The notes under the pieces: generated by a model | What the model saw: the letters and a program-made list of their open reading frames with translations, nothing else | Databases searched by the model: none | Told to the model about the DNA's origin: nothing | NCBI GenBank assembly: GCA_014529385.2 | Contig: CM043955.1 | Coordinates: 152,382,140 to 152,446,139 of the forward strand | Length of the DNA stretch: 64,000 nt | Direction: 5' to 3' | Source of the DNA: Adiantum capillus-veneris | Lineage: Eukaryota > Streptophyta > Polypodiopsida > Polypodiales > Pteridaceae | Part shown: positions 43,734 through 54,330 of the stretch, in pieces | How the letters are laid out: each line of letters starts with the position of its first letter | How positions within the stretch are numbered: position 1 is the first letter of the stretch | Position numbers and translations under genes: made by a program

Positions 43734-46602
43734 CTATACATGTGGTCTCCCCGCTAAAGGAAAAATATCATGTCTAGGGATGACATCAGCCTCTATGTCA
43801 CTGGTCATAGGTCTCGGAAGCTCATGTATCACTAGTACACTCCTACATAGCTCTATGTCTCTATGATGGTCAATAGAAATCTGACTCGAGCTAGTGCTAG
43901 GGTCTACGTGTGATAAACTAGGGGGAAGGCTCTTCGATAGCCAGATCTGCAATGCTCACGCTCTCATAGGGATATCGGTATGAGCTCGTCTAGCATGTCT
44001 GTGTGTGCATCTATCTCTAGGACATGCTCGCTGCTATGGAGGGGCTAGCCTCTCTATGGGCCGTCTTGTCTCTCAACATCTAGCTCGTGGAGGTCTCGCG
44101 CTAGGGTATGATCTTGTATGCGCCGGGTATGCTACCATTTGTGGCCTAGGTACCCAAACATGTCTCTGTCCCTCGAAATAGTCATGTGCCTCAAGTGACC
44201 ACCTCGATGTGAGCCAACCATGTGAAAGTCCGTCATCGGTCATATGGCTCTCTATAAACACAATCGTGTCGTCACAAGGAAAATATCTAGCGTGTATCTC
44301 GGTACTGGGAACATAGACCTGTCGAAGGGTCTGGGAAGCTCTACGTGGAAAACTACGTGCATGATCTATCATGGGTCGCCTCGGTGGCACTACTCGTCAC
44401 TGAGGAACCACTGTCTAGAGAAGGCTCTACACATGGCTAGGATGCCTGTGTATGTGGTCTCCAAACATGTCTAGTAGGAGGTCTCGTATCCCTACATCGT
44501 GTGTCAGTAGAGGTCACTCTAGTCCGTGTACGTCCAGGTATCTGTGGTGTAACCTCTATCGGTGTGGTGTCTCGAACGTGATCTAGCAATATACGTCTCA
44601 TGGCTGGTCTCCGTTCAATCGGGTGATACGATCGTGAATCAGCACTCGTAGATGGCACTAAGGCGGCATCTACCTGGGGTGGCTGCTCTCTCGGTGGCTC
44701 ACAGACTGTGGCACCACTATGCATGCTAGAAGTGTAGGACATCGATGCTATCGGCTCTGCGGTCTCTCTCGTAGAAGGAGCGACTCTCGCATATGGCTCT
44801 GGCTTGATAGATATCTCTAAGGGCCGCTGTGAGGTCGGCAAATCTAAACAAGGATGCTCATAGGTAGCCAAGAACTGCATAATGGTCTCATCTGTGTCTA
44901 GGCCAGGGTCACTCAATGTGCGACTCTGTGAGGTCTCTTGCTTCACGCTGGAAGTCTCGTGGACGAGAGCGGAAGGTGGTGTAGGCTCCCTAACAATGCT
45001 CTGAGCAGTCTCTAGTCTCAGGGGCTCTACCTGTGGTGGCAAGCTAAGGGTTGAAGCTATCTCTCATGGAACACTCCTCAGAGGCTCTCATGTAGGCTCA
45101 AGCATAGGTGTATCCTGAGCAGCTCTCTCTCGTGCGGTCACTCGCTCGTCAAGATAGGCGTCATCCTCATCGGGCCTCTCCCAAGGTGGTAAAATACGTC
45201 GCAACAAAGGAGGCCTAAGTGGTGATATCGCAATTGGTGTGGCTCGAGGACTCGGAGCTCTCGGTAACCGTGGAGCTAGCATGGCCGTCGTGGGTAAACA
45301 TAAGTCGTGATGCCTAAGTCGAAGGGAGTAGGGTAGACCTATAGTCAAAATGTACACTGCGTGGCCGGTATCCCTATAAACTCGCTCATGTGGATCTCCT
45401 ATCAAATGTGCAAGAAAGTGTGCTGAAGGATCTCTGGATCCACCAATCGACAAGCGTCTGTACCTACAATCGAGATCGTCTAGATAGGTCATGGTTTGCT
45501 CAACTCTGTGAAGCTCCACTAGCCTAGGATGTGTCTGCGTGTCTAGGTGATCGTCTGGGTGTGCTCGCTCAATATCATCGAAGTCAAGGGTCTCAATCGA
45601 ACGATACTGCTCTCCAAGCTCATCAATAAGGACTGCTCTATCGGCCTCTGTGTAGACTCTCACAATCTGCTTAGGTAAAGACAGTGGTCGATGTAGGTCT
45701 GCCATCCGCACATATAAGTTGTCATGTAAATCAACATAAAAGGCAACACCATGGTGGTACTGGCCTATGATACATAGAATTTGACCCTCTATCTGTATCG
45801 TGCTACCTGCGGTCTCTCTTACCTCAAGCGGTGCCTGAAGTGTAGTGGTCAGTGGTCTAGGGGCACTCATATCTACAATGTGTATTCTATCGTGCCTGAA
45901 CTCTGGTGCTCTCAACGGTGGTGCTAGGGTCATCATCACCTCTCTCGTATGGTCTCTAATATATGTCATCAGAGGCGGGGATGGGTCTCTAGATGGTGCA
46001 AGGTGTCGAGGTGGAGACTCCCTAAAATATGTCGCTCGCGGGCTCTCGCTCGCGGGCTCACTATGAGTGGTACGTAAAGTACTAGCACTCGCCGAGGTGT
46101 GCATCGCTCTAGACTCGTGGTAGCTCGAAACGCCTGGCAGCAAATCAGGTCTAGGTGACGAGAACCCTAGCGGTGGTCTCCTGAGTGTCCTGGGTGGAGG
46201 CACTATGTCTAGAGGAGGTGAGGGACTCCTACTCGAAGCAGGGCGCTGGTTCGGTCAAGGATCATATGGCAACCCACAAGTCAAAAAGTAAAACTCAGTG
46301 TCTGCGGTGCTCTCGTAGTATCTGTCTCTAGGCTCGCCAACTAGTGTCACAACATCTTTGGATAGGCGTCGACTGGATGCACGACACTCCAACTAATATC
46401 GACGCTGAGCACTATCAGTATGGATCACTCGGTGACCTACCCGCTGTAATATAACCTGCTCAGGGTGGTTGAATGCCTCAAAGCAATCATCTACGTGTAC
46501 TAGCTCTATCTCCTCTCGCCTAATTGAATAGTCGACCACGTAAGTGGCACAAAAATTATCTCTGAATGTGCCATCCAGCATGTCATCGGGACGCACTCGC
46601 AC
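43734..46602 (-). pseudogene. Long decayed Pro/Arg/Ser-rich reading frame, family unknown
   Basis: On the minus strand one frame is open from 46602 to 44437 except for isolated stops (about 46393, 46264, 45088 and near 45056). It continues one frame over at 44390-44073 and 43952-43734, so the ancestor was about 900-950 codons. The first third contains a repeated module: TLVGEPRDRYYE...LTCGLPY (about 46264-46345) and HLIGDPHERVYRD...LTIGLPYS (about 45330-45430). The rest is Pro/Arg/Ser/Thr-rich and low complexity. I recognise no family. Its position on the same strand as LTR G suggests a gag or accessory frame of G. Element D was later inserted just upstream of it. Confidence 0.45.
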
Positions 46603-46866
46603 TATCTGGAATGTCTGTGTGGGGCCAAGGGAGGCACGACACTAGACAAAAAAGTATCCTTGTGTGTCTGTGTAAGTGGGTCGGGCTCGCCTACTAGCGT
46701 GAGCAATATATACTTGAAGCACTGGCTTGTCATGGCCATCATGTGTGCACAAAGTGCACTCTCGGCATGTACACGGTCTCTAGTCGGGCTCCTATGTCTA
46801 ATCTCGGGCAATCGGGTCAATGGGGTGTGCGGTGCGGAATGTGCGAAGTAATGCGAGTGAACGTGT

Positions 46867-48183
46867 TGATGGGGCTTTTCACAAGCCAAGCTCCCATACC
46901 CCTCTTCTCTCGTCCCCACCCCATGAAAACCCCCTCTTAGGGAGGGAGTGATAAAAGACATTGGAAAAAGTAAGAAAAAAATAAATTATGATTATGTAAA
47001 TATATGAGAAAGGTAAAATAGGCCACCTCATGCCTGCGGGGCAGCCCATCCCCACCTTGCCTCCTTTTTCTTCACTGCTGCCCCGCCGTGTGTCCCTTTT
47101 CCTCTCCTCCACTCAAAAGGTCAACCCCCTCTCTCTTCCCCTTGTCCTTTCTCCTTTCTCTCTCCCCTCAAGCTACCCCACCTCTCACAAATAATGCATT
47201 CTAACTCACCAATAATGCACCCTAACTCACATGCAACTTACCCTATCTTCCAAAATAGTATACCCCACCCCCCCTTTCTCTCTCCTATCATATCCCATGA
47301 CCCAAATACCCCCCCCCTCTCTCTAAAGGGCGCCATGTCTCTTGTCTTGTAGCTAAATAACCTCCCCCACACTCACACACACTCAGTTTCACTAAAAAAA
47401 GGTGCCCACAGACCCATCCCCACCCGGTGGTTACCTGATTTTTCTTGTGTTCACACACATCTGCACACAGATTCACCTCTGAACACACTCCTCTCTCTCC
47501 CCTCTTGTAATTACTTTATTCTCCATGTCACCTCTCACTTTTTTTCATCAACCCATCTCTCTCTCTTAGTCTCTCTCTCATGAGACTGCTGTTCTGGCAC
47601 ATATACACACAGCCAGACAAGTGAGGCCCGCAGTCACATGGCCTATGTAGATAATGATTTCTTCATTTCTAAATTCTAGAATTTCTCCCCCCCCCTCCTC
47701 CCCTATATAAAGAGGGGTCACCATCACACAAAAACACACAACATCACCAAAGAACACACTATGCATTGTGTGTGCCTAGTGCACACACACACACCCACAC
47801 CATCACCATCACCGCAATCACCATTCTTGTCTTGAGCATGACCTCTACACCCTTGGCTATGGAAGATGAAGGGCAACTAAATGAAGGATGATGGTCATAA
47901 TCCTCGTGCGAGTCTTCGCCATCAACTCCCACCTATCCGCCATGTGCTCTACCACTCTCTCCCTTCTCATTCCCCTACCCTATGCTCCCCATTTCATCGC
48001 CTAATACTCTAAATAAAGCTTGAGGTTTTGTGAGTATGTTTTCTTGCAATGTTTTGCCCATGTGAGGTGTGCGGAATCGCCACCTAGTCTTGTGTTTTGG
48101 AGTGAGCTTGTGTATGTGTGAAGGGTGTGCGGATTCGCCATCGTTTTGTGATGCCTAAGTACTATGCCGCTATACCCCCTCCC

Positions 48184-48226
<43 letters not shown>

Positions 48227-48436
48227 TGATCTCATTCCCTTTTCTTTTCATCATTACTCCCAAGCATCCATCTCTCTTGGATGAAAACTTTGTTATGGTG
48301 GTGTGTTGTTTGCGTCCTAGCCGCTGAAGCTAGGTGGTGCCCCCTGTTTGCTTTACCATGACAGGCTCGAGGCGCGCCATTCGGTCCCCGGTGTTTTAGA
48401 GGCCGTCGGGGTTCGGGGTTCGCTTTGCTCCCGTCA
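46867..48436 (+). repeat. 5' LTR of element D
   Basis: TGATGGGGC...CCCGTCA, 1570 bp. It contains TATATAA at 47704-47710, a candidate AATAAA at 48012-48017 and a (CT)n tract at about 48187-48223. It nearly matches the 3' LTR at 54331-55900 along its whole length. Confidence 0.95.
47704..47710 (+). promoter_or_regulatory. TATA box in 5' LTR of D
   Basis: TATATAA about 840 bp into the LTR; a likely start for element transcription. The same motif is in the 3' LTR at 55170. Confidence 0.65.
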
Positions 48437-48437
48437 T

Positions 48438-48456
48438 TTGGTGCCCCCACTGAGGA
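48438..48456 (+). other. Primer-binding site of element D
   Basis: TTGGTGCCCCCACTGAGGA follows the LTR end by one base. TTGGTGCCCCC is shared with old element A. The matching tRNA was not identified. Confidence 0.7.
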
Positions 48457-48509
48457 TCTTTTCATGAAACCCTTCAGTTTACAAGACTGAAACCCTTAAA
48501 CTATTGTGA

Positions 48510-49211
48510 ATGGATGAATGGCTAGCTGGATTTGCTAATTGGACGACAGAAGAAGAAGAGCTCCAAGCACAACTAGACGAACTCCGCATCTCCATCGAAG
48601 CTCGAGTGCCAGGCGTAACGGTAATCGATTTGCAGTGGGAGAGTCAACCAACACGCCAAACCCAGTGGATATACATAGGCCAAGTGCCAAGAAGAAGAAA
48701 GAGAAGGTCGAAACCATGTCCGCAACCTACAACCAACCCACAACAACAAAATGGAAGGAGCTCTACACAATAGAGAGTCAACACTATTCTACTTTGAGAA
48801 TCGGGTAACTCAAGTCACCGAGGTAATTATCACAATCAGTTTTCAAGTCGCATCTGATGCTGCAGCACAGATAACGGAAGCATTGGCTCACATTCTCACT
48901 AGAGAAACTAGGGATCTACTGAGTTTGTTTCAGGAAAGAACACCACCCTCTCCCACAAGCTTGGACAGTGACTAAGCACCTCTAAGCTTCACATGAATCA
49001 GTACAACCTACCTCAAGACAGATCACACATACCAACACGTGTACGCTCAATCAAGGTAATACTGGATTTGAAGGCTCACTACCAGCACGTCATTGACACC
49101 ATGCCGGGTGGGGAGCGGTTTTTGGAGGTTCTGGCATCAGATCAACCATTTGTCTTACCTTTGGTACAAGGCAATGTACCGTTTGAAGTTTTAATCTTTG
49201 TCCTAGTATAA
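48510..49211 (+). other. Leader region with broken short upstream frames
   Basis: Frames at 48510-48773 (starts MDEWLAGFANWTTEEEELQA), 48751-48975 and 48993-49211 succeed one another in different registers. Their acidic/helical composition suggests an old upstream ORF, as known for some Tat-lineage elements, now broken. The downstream gag and pol frames are intact. Confidence 0.45.
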
Positions 49212-49264
49212 GAGGGTATACACGCCTCCTTGTAAAGAAGAAAAAAACTTTTGCAAGTTAAGCA

Positions 49265-50335
49265 GTGTGTCTTTCTAGCTCTCTCTCAGTAATCATGGCA
49301 AGTTTAGCATTTCCAACATTTAAAGGAAAGAAGGGGGAGGATTTGGTAACAGACTTCCTAGATGACTTTGAAGTAGCATGTGTAGTGAGCAACAAAGATA
49401 CGGATGAATCCCGGGTTAGAATCTTTAAGCATCTCATGAAGCTAGAAGCTAGATCATGGTACAATGCACTTCCACAAGCAACCAAGGATGACTGGGAACC
49501 CTTAAAAACCGCTTTTAAGAGGCGCTTTGGGGGAGGTACCACTTCAGAAAAGTTGTGGGACAAGTTGAGAGACTTGAAGCAGGAGGGTCTTTTAGAATAT
49601 GCCACCTACGAGTCCAAATTTGTGGATTTGTGGGAACGGTGGGTTGAGTCACTGGCTAGGGGGGAAGCTGCACCCGATTTCCTAAAAAAAGATCGGTTCA
49701 CGCATGGCTTATGGCCGCTTCTCAAGGAGAAGGTGAAAGGTAGATTCCCGGCTACGTACGAGTTAGCCGTTGAGATTGCTCGCCTTAAAGACAAGAAGCT
49801 GCGAATGAAAGCCAAAGAAACCGAGTCAACAGAATCAGGAACATCGCGTCGACCAGCAACTACGACAACCACCATTCCACCACCACCACCGGCTCTTGGG
49901 GTAAGAGATGACCAACAAGATATGTTGGCCCATATTACAGACCAACTGCAGAATTTGTCTGTCCACTTAATACAACAAGGGAGGAGTCAAGAAAGAGATC
50001 AAGACCCTGGAAGAGAACGACGACAAAACAGGGAGTATCATTGCTACAACTGTGGAGAACACGGTCACGGTATGTACTACTGTCCCAAACCACGACAAAA
50101 CTATAATAGAGGAGGTAGGAGGAACCAATTGTCACCCCCTAGAGAAAGAACACCCCCACCCCGAGCACCACCCCCACCAACACAAATTCTACGTCCACCC
50201 CAGACACCACTACAAGCATCCATCCCACCTCTTCCACCAGCCCCACCACCTGATCGCCCTGTAAACATCATAAGGCTAGAAGAGAAAGGAAAAGCCATAG
50301 TAGTGGATCCACCCAGAGCAGAGGGACAAGGGTAA
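49265..50335 (+). CDS. gag: Gag polyprotein of element D
   Basis: An intact 356-residue frame. The capsid-type gag domain spans residues about 10-170 (LEARSWYNALPQATKDDWEP, then LKTAFKRRFGGG). A Pro/Thr-rich linker follows, then a single CCHC zinc knuckle CYNCGEHGHGMYYC from residue 260 (C-x2-C-x4-H-x4-C intact), then a very Pro-rich tail. It would assemble cytoplasmic virus-like particles and package element RNA. The GTG at 49265 is the first possible start in the frame; an ATG at 49295 (MASLAFPTFKGKKG) is the more likely start, which would give about 346 residues. The 3' end overlaps the open region of the pol frame by 32 bases. Confidence 0.9.
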   Translation: MCLSSSLSVIMASLAFPTFKGKKGEDLVTDFLDDFEVACVVSNKDTDESRVRIFKHLMKLEARSWYNALPQATKDDWEPLKTAFKRRFGGGTTSEKLWDKLRDLKQEGLLEYATYESKFVDLWERWVESLARGEAAPDFLKKDRFTHGLWPLLKEKVKGRFPATYELAVEIARLKDKKLRMKAKETESTESGTSRRPATTTTTIPPPPPALGVRDDQQDMLAHITDQLQNLSVHLIQQGRSQERDQDPGRERRQNREYHCYNCGEHGHGMYYCPKPRQNYNRGGRRNQLSPPRERTPPPRAPPPPTQILRPPQTPLQASIPPLPPAPPPDRPVNIIRLEEKGKAIVVDPPRAEGQG

Positions 50336-50369
50336 GGAGAAGGTAACCTTTTTAGAACCACTTGAAGCC

Positions 50370-53300
50370 ATGACTGTGAAAAGATCTAGGAGGGAGAAAG
50401 CTACACAATCAGATGATGAGGGAAGCATGAGAGGAGAAACTAGGAAGAGGCCATCCAGGCCACGACGGAAATTGGGCATCACCGATTTCCAGCTAGGGGA
50501 AAGTTCTAAGCCCTATGATCTAACATTGGATGTGGCAAATCAAGGACCGAAGATTACATGGCCACATCTGCTACATCTTGCACCAAAAGTAAGGCGACAA
50601 TGGTCTAAAATGGTAAGTACAAGACGCTCCAAAACAAAGGTAGCCGGAGCAATTTCGGGATGCAACATGGATGACATCCTTCCAATTGTCGACGTAAACA
50701 TAAAAGGAAAGAGGGTTGGAAACACCTACATTGATGGAGGTGCACAAATCTGTGTAATGAGTGAAGCTATGATGCTTCGATTAGGGCTCGAGGTTGACAG
50801 GCCTTCTCCATGCAAGGCAAAGATGGAAAACAACGCAAAAGTAAAGTGTGTGGGTGTGGTAAGTGCCGTGAAAATCAAAGCTTTCAACATTGAGGTAGAG
50901 GTAGATGTTTTTGTAATGCCTACTAAGGGGGAGGGCTATCCACTAATTTTGGGAAGGCCATGGTTGATGGCCATGAAGGCAAAACAGGACTGGGGTACTG
51001 GCCTTCTACTCATGACCGGTAAGAAAGGGGAGACAATCTACTATGACATGAGGATTGGCAAGCAGAAGCAAATGAATCTGGAAACATCGGCAGATGAAAC
51101 CACTAGCGAATCTTCCAGTTCTGAGGAGGAGACCACATCCACCGACGAAAGTGACAGTTCCATTGATGTGATGGGTATCATTATGAAGGATCCACAAAGG
51201 GTAAGCACAACTGGTGATCCATCACCAAAAGGGAAACCCAATGAAGAGGAGAGAAAATCACCTGGCCTAGGAGGAAGTAGGTTCAAGGGTATGTTGTCTA
51301 CGGAATTAATACTTGAGGAGAAAGATAGTTTTTTGCAAATGTTGATGGGATTTCCTAACCTGTTCATTGACAACTATGAAAGAATCACAGGAATTACAGT
51401 GGTGGAACATCATATTAAGCTGAAGGAAGGGGTAAAACCAGTTATGCAAAAGCTACGACGATTGGGGGTCATACAAGAAAAGGCACTCTTGGCCGAGGTA
51501 AGGAAACTGCTAGAGGCGGGATTCATCTATCCTGTAGAAAACTCAGAATGGGTGTCACCCGTAGTGGTGACGCCTAAAAAGAATGGTAAGTGGAGGGTCT
51601 GTGTTGACTACAAACCACTAAATGCAGCTACAAAGAGAGACCACTTTCCTCTCCCTTTCTTGGATGAAATTCTGAATGAAGTAGCGGGTTTTGAATGCTA
51701 TACCGTCTGTGATGGTTATTCTGGATACTTTCAAATACGCATAGCCTTGGAAGATCAGCTAAAAACCACTTTTATCACGCCATGGGTTTGTTTTGCATAC
51801 AAGGTTATGCCATTTGGTCTCACAAATGCACCTGCCACATTCCAAAGATATGTCACATATGTTTTTCAACCGTTCTTTGGAACATCCATAAGAGTGTTCA
51901 TTGATGATTTTTGTATATATAGCTCCCGTATTTCACATTTAGAAAAGGTAACTGAAGGTTTGGCCAGGTTGCAGAGCCTAGGTGGGCAATTAAATGTGGA
52001 TAAATGCCACATTGGGGAGAGTAAAGTCATTCTACTAGGCCATGAAATTTCAGCAAAAGGTATCAACGCCGACCCAAGTAAGGTGTCCGCACTCATAGCC
52101 CTACCTTCACCAACGACAGCACGTCAACTGGTCTCTTTTCTACAGAAGGTGAGGTACTTAAGTAGATTCATACATCTACTATCACAACTTGTTCTACCAC
52201 TGCAACAACTCACTCAAAGATCAACTTTCACTTCGGACGAAGAAAGCGAACATCACTACAACAAGGTAAAGGAGGTCTTAGCCACTCTGCCAACTATCTC
52301 ACCACCTAAGTGGGATGAAAAATTCTATGTCACCTCAAGTGTTGGTGATGACTCATTGGGGGCTGTGCTACTCCAAAAGGATACGACGACATCTTTCATG
52401 AGGCCAATCTACTTCTCTAGTCGAATGATGACAGCAGGAGAGAAAGGTTTCACCCATGTGGAACACTTAGTCCTAGCTCTTAGATTTGCAACTACAAAGT
52501 TTAGGTCATATTTGCTGCCTAATCAATTTGTGATTCTAACCACGGATGAAATATTTTCCTATGTTGTACAACACATGGATGTGTCTGCTAGAATTACTAA
52601 ATGGCTAGTTCGTCTGCAAGAGTTTGACTACACGGTACAGGTAGAAAGAACGACAAGGGCAAGTTTGGGGGGACTCATGACCTACCAAGTCTTTGAAAGG
52701 AAGGAGAATCAATCTAAGGAAGGAGAAGTCCGATTACCTCCAGTACCACCGATGGTAGAAGGAGCATACTCTCTCTACTTTGATGGAGCCTACAAGCGAG
52801 CATCCGACAAAGCAGCTGCAGGCATAGTGGTCTTTGATGACAAAGGGACAAAGGTATTTTCGTTGGGCCAATTGTTAGATTCACATTCTAACAATGAAGC
52901 TGAGTATGCAGCACTAACCAAGGGTCTACAATGGTGCGTCTCGCAAGGTGTACAACGCCTTAATGTATTTGGGGATGCTCTACTTCTGGTAAAGCAAGTA
53001 AATGGAGCATGGACATGCAAGAATCCTAGTTTAAGGACTCACTTAAGTGGTGTAAAAACCTTGTTGGGTAAGTTTGAAGAAGTTCAAATACACCATATCC
53101 CAAGGGCTCAAAACCAAGAAGCAGATGCCCTAGCAAGTGAAAGACTACAGGAAGTGGTGGTTGGAACAATAAAACTAAAGCTCCCTCTATTTCAAGGAAG
53201 TGATGCCTTGCCTGACATCATGCATTTTTTGGAAACAGGGGAATGCCCATCAGATTTAACAAAGGGACAGAAGCAATGGCTGACACGGAAGGCCACAAGG

Positions 53301-54302
53301 TCACTTATGCCTGAACCACAGACACCTATTCTCTCATATGGCCCATTTGAAAAATGGGGTATCGATACCATTGGGCCATTACCTAGGGACAACTCAGGAA
53401 AATTCTACATTATCATGGGGGTCGACTACATGACTAGATGGGCAGAGGCTACAGCCACCACTAGAATCACAGCGGTAGAGGTAGCTAAATTTATCTACGA
53501 GCACATATGCTGTAGGTTTGGCACACCTTTAGAGATCATCTCAGATAGAGGGCCAGGTTTCAGAGCAGACTTGGTAGGAGAATTAATGCAGAAACTGGGC
53601 ATTACAAGGAGGCACTCTTCACCATATTACCCTCAATGTAATGGCCTAGTTGAAAAGGTAAATGGAATGGTTTCTAAAATTATTACCAAGCAGGTAAACA
53701 ATCATCCTGGAGACTGGGATAAGTATCTACTACCAGCTTTATGGGCCTACAGAACTTCATTTCGTACATCCTTGGGATTCACACCGTATCATCTAGTATT
53801 TGGTAAGGAAGCAATCTTGCCCATTAAAGTGCAACTACAAAGTCTCAGAGTAATGGCAAGCCAGCTTCAACAGCCCAACATGCATTTGAGAGATCACATC
53901 ATCAACTTGGAAAGACTGCAGCTGGACAGAGAAGAAGCAATAAATTATTATGCAGCACAAGCAGAGCATAGACGGCTTAGCTTTAACGAGCATCTCCGGA
54001 AAAAAGAATTGAAGAAAGGAATGTTGGTGCTCCGCTACGACAATCGCTTCGACACGCGCAAGGATAAGAAACTCCTACTCCGATGGGAATGTCCTTTCAT
54101 CGTCAGGAAAAAGTATGCCAATGGAAGCTACCAGCTTATGGAGGCTGATGGAAAACTTCATAAAACCAGGGTAAATGGTTGGCGACTTAAACCTTATTTT
54201 CTTCGGTTTGACCAGGCTCCACCTATTGACATTCCAGATGAGGACACACGATCAGCCGCCACCTCCGACGATAATGATCAAACAGATGAGCTAGAGACAT
54301 GA
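50370..54302 (+). CDS. pol: Pol polyprotein of element D (protease, RT, RNase H, aRNase H, integrase)
   Basis: Uninterrupted 1310 residues from the first ATG; the frame is open back to 50304 inside gag. Protease active site is YIDGGAQICV (Asp122), with LILGRPW later. RT has SGYFQIRI and FIDDF (Asp512/513). The first RNase H lost its leading Asp (VTSSVGDD near residue 653). A second, archaeal-type RNase H is complete: Asp805 (FDGA), Glu845 (NNEAEY), Asp869 (FGDALL), Asp919 (EADALA). Integrase has D999, D1059 and E1095 with the exact D-35-E spacing and a C-terminal domain, but the HHCC zinc-binding region expected before Asp999 is missing (junction near residue 975-980). No chromodomain. Expression needs a +1 shift from gag or re-initiation. 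Confidence 0.93.
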   Translation: MTVKRSRREKATQSDDEGSMRGETRKRPSRPRRKLGITDFQLGESSKPYDLTLDVANQGPKITWPHLLHLAPKVRRQWSKMVSTRRSKTKVAGAISGCNMDDILPIVDVNIKGKRVGNTYIDGGAQICVMSEAMMLRLGLEVDRPSPCKAKMENNAKVKCVGVVSAVKIKAFNIEVEVDVFVMPTKGEGYPLILGRPWLMAMKAKQDWGTGLLLMTGKKGETIYYDMRIGKQKQMNLETSADETTSESSSSEEETTSTDESDSSIDVMGIIMKDPQRVSTTGDPSPKGKPNEEERKSPGLGGSRFKGMLSTELILEEKDSFLQMLMGFPNLFIDNYERITGITVVEHHIKLKEGVKPVMQKLRRLGVIQEKALLAEVRKLLEAGFIYPVENSEWVSPVVVTPKKNGKWRVCVDYKPLNAATKRDHFPLPFLDEILNEVAGFECYTVCDGYSGYFQIRIALEDQLKTTFITPWVCFAYKVMPFGLTNAPATFQRYVTYVFQPFFGTSIRVFIDDFCIYSSRISHLEKVTEGLARLQSLGGQLNVDKCHIGESKVILLGHEISAKGINADPSKVSALIALPSPTTARQLVSFLQKVRYLSRFIHLLSQLVLPLQQLTQRSTFTSDEESEHHYNKVKEVLATLPTISPPKWDEKFYVTSSVGDDSLGAVLLQKDTTTSFMRPIYFSSRMMTAGEKGFTHVEHLVLALRFATTKFRSYLLPNQFVILTTDEIFSYVVQHMDVSARITKWLVRLQEFDYTVQVERTTRASLGGLMTYQVFERKENQSKEGEVRLPPVPPMVEGAYSLYFDGAYKRASDKAAAGIVVFDDKGTKVFSLGQLLDSHSNNEAEYAALTKGLQWCVSQGVQRLNVFGDALLLVKQVNGAWTCKNPSLRTHLSGVKTLLGKFEEVQIHHIPRAQNQEADALASERLQEVVVGTIKLKLPLFQGSDALPDIMHFLETGECPSDLTKGQKQWLTRKATRSLMPEPQTPILSYGPFEKWGIDTIGPLPRDNSGKFYIIMGVDYMTRWAEATATTRITAVEVAKFIYEHICCRFGTPLEIISDRGPGFRADLVGELMQKLGITRRHSSPYYPQCNGLVEKVNGMVSKIITKQVNNHPGDWDKYLLPALWAYRTSFRTSLGFTPYHLVFGKEAILPIKVQLQSLRVMASQLQQPNMHLRDHIINLERLQLDREEAINYYAAQAEHRRLSFNEHLRKKELKKGMLVLRYDNRFDTRKDKKLLLRWECPFIVRKKYANGSYQLMEADGKLHKTRVNGWRLKPYFLRFDQAPPIDIPDEDTRSAATSDDNDQTDELET

Positions 54303-54313
54303 ATGCCTCTAAC

Positions 54314-54330
54314 CAAAAGGGGAGGGCTAA
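54314..54330 (+). other. Polypurine tract of element D
   Basis: CAAAAGGGGAGGGCTAA lies directly before the 3' LTR. It is the second-strand priming site and is shared in form with remnant F. Confidence 0.85.

Noticed and set aside
45330..46345. BAH or other chromatin domain in the repeated module of the G region frame
   Set aside because: The spacing and key residues do not match any domain I can recall; I left it unassigned.
46602..46961. Minus-strand frame starting MSFITPSLRGGFHGV crossing into the D LTR (repeated at 54223-54426)
   Set aside because: The first part lies in LTR sequence and appears at both LTRs. It is antisense LTR sequence plus unrelated flank, not a gene.
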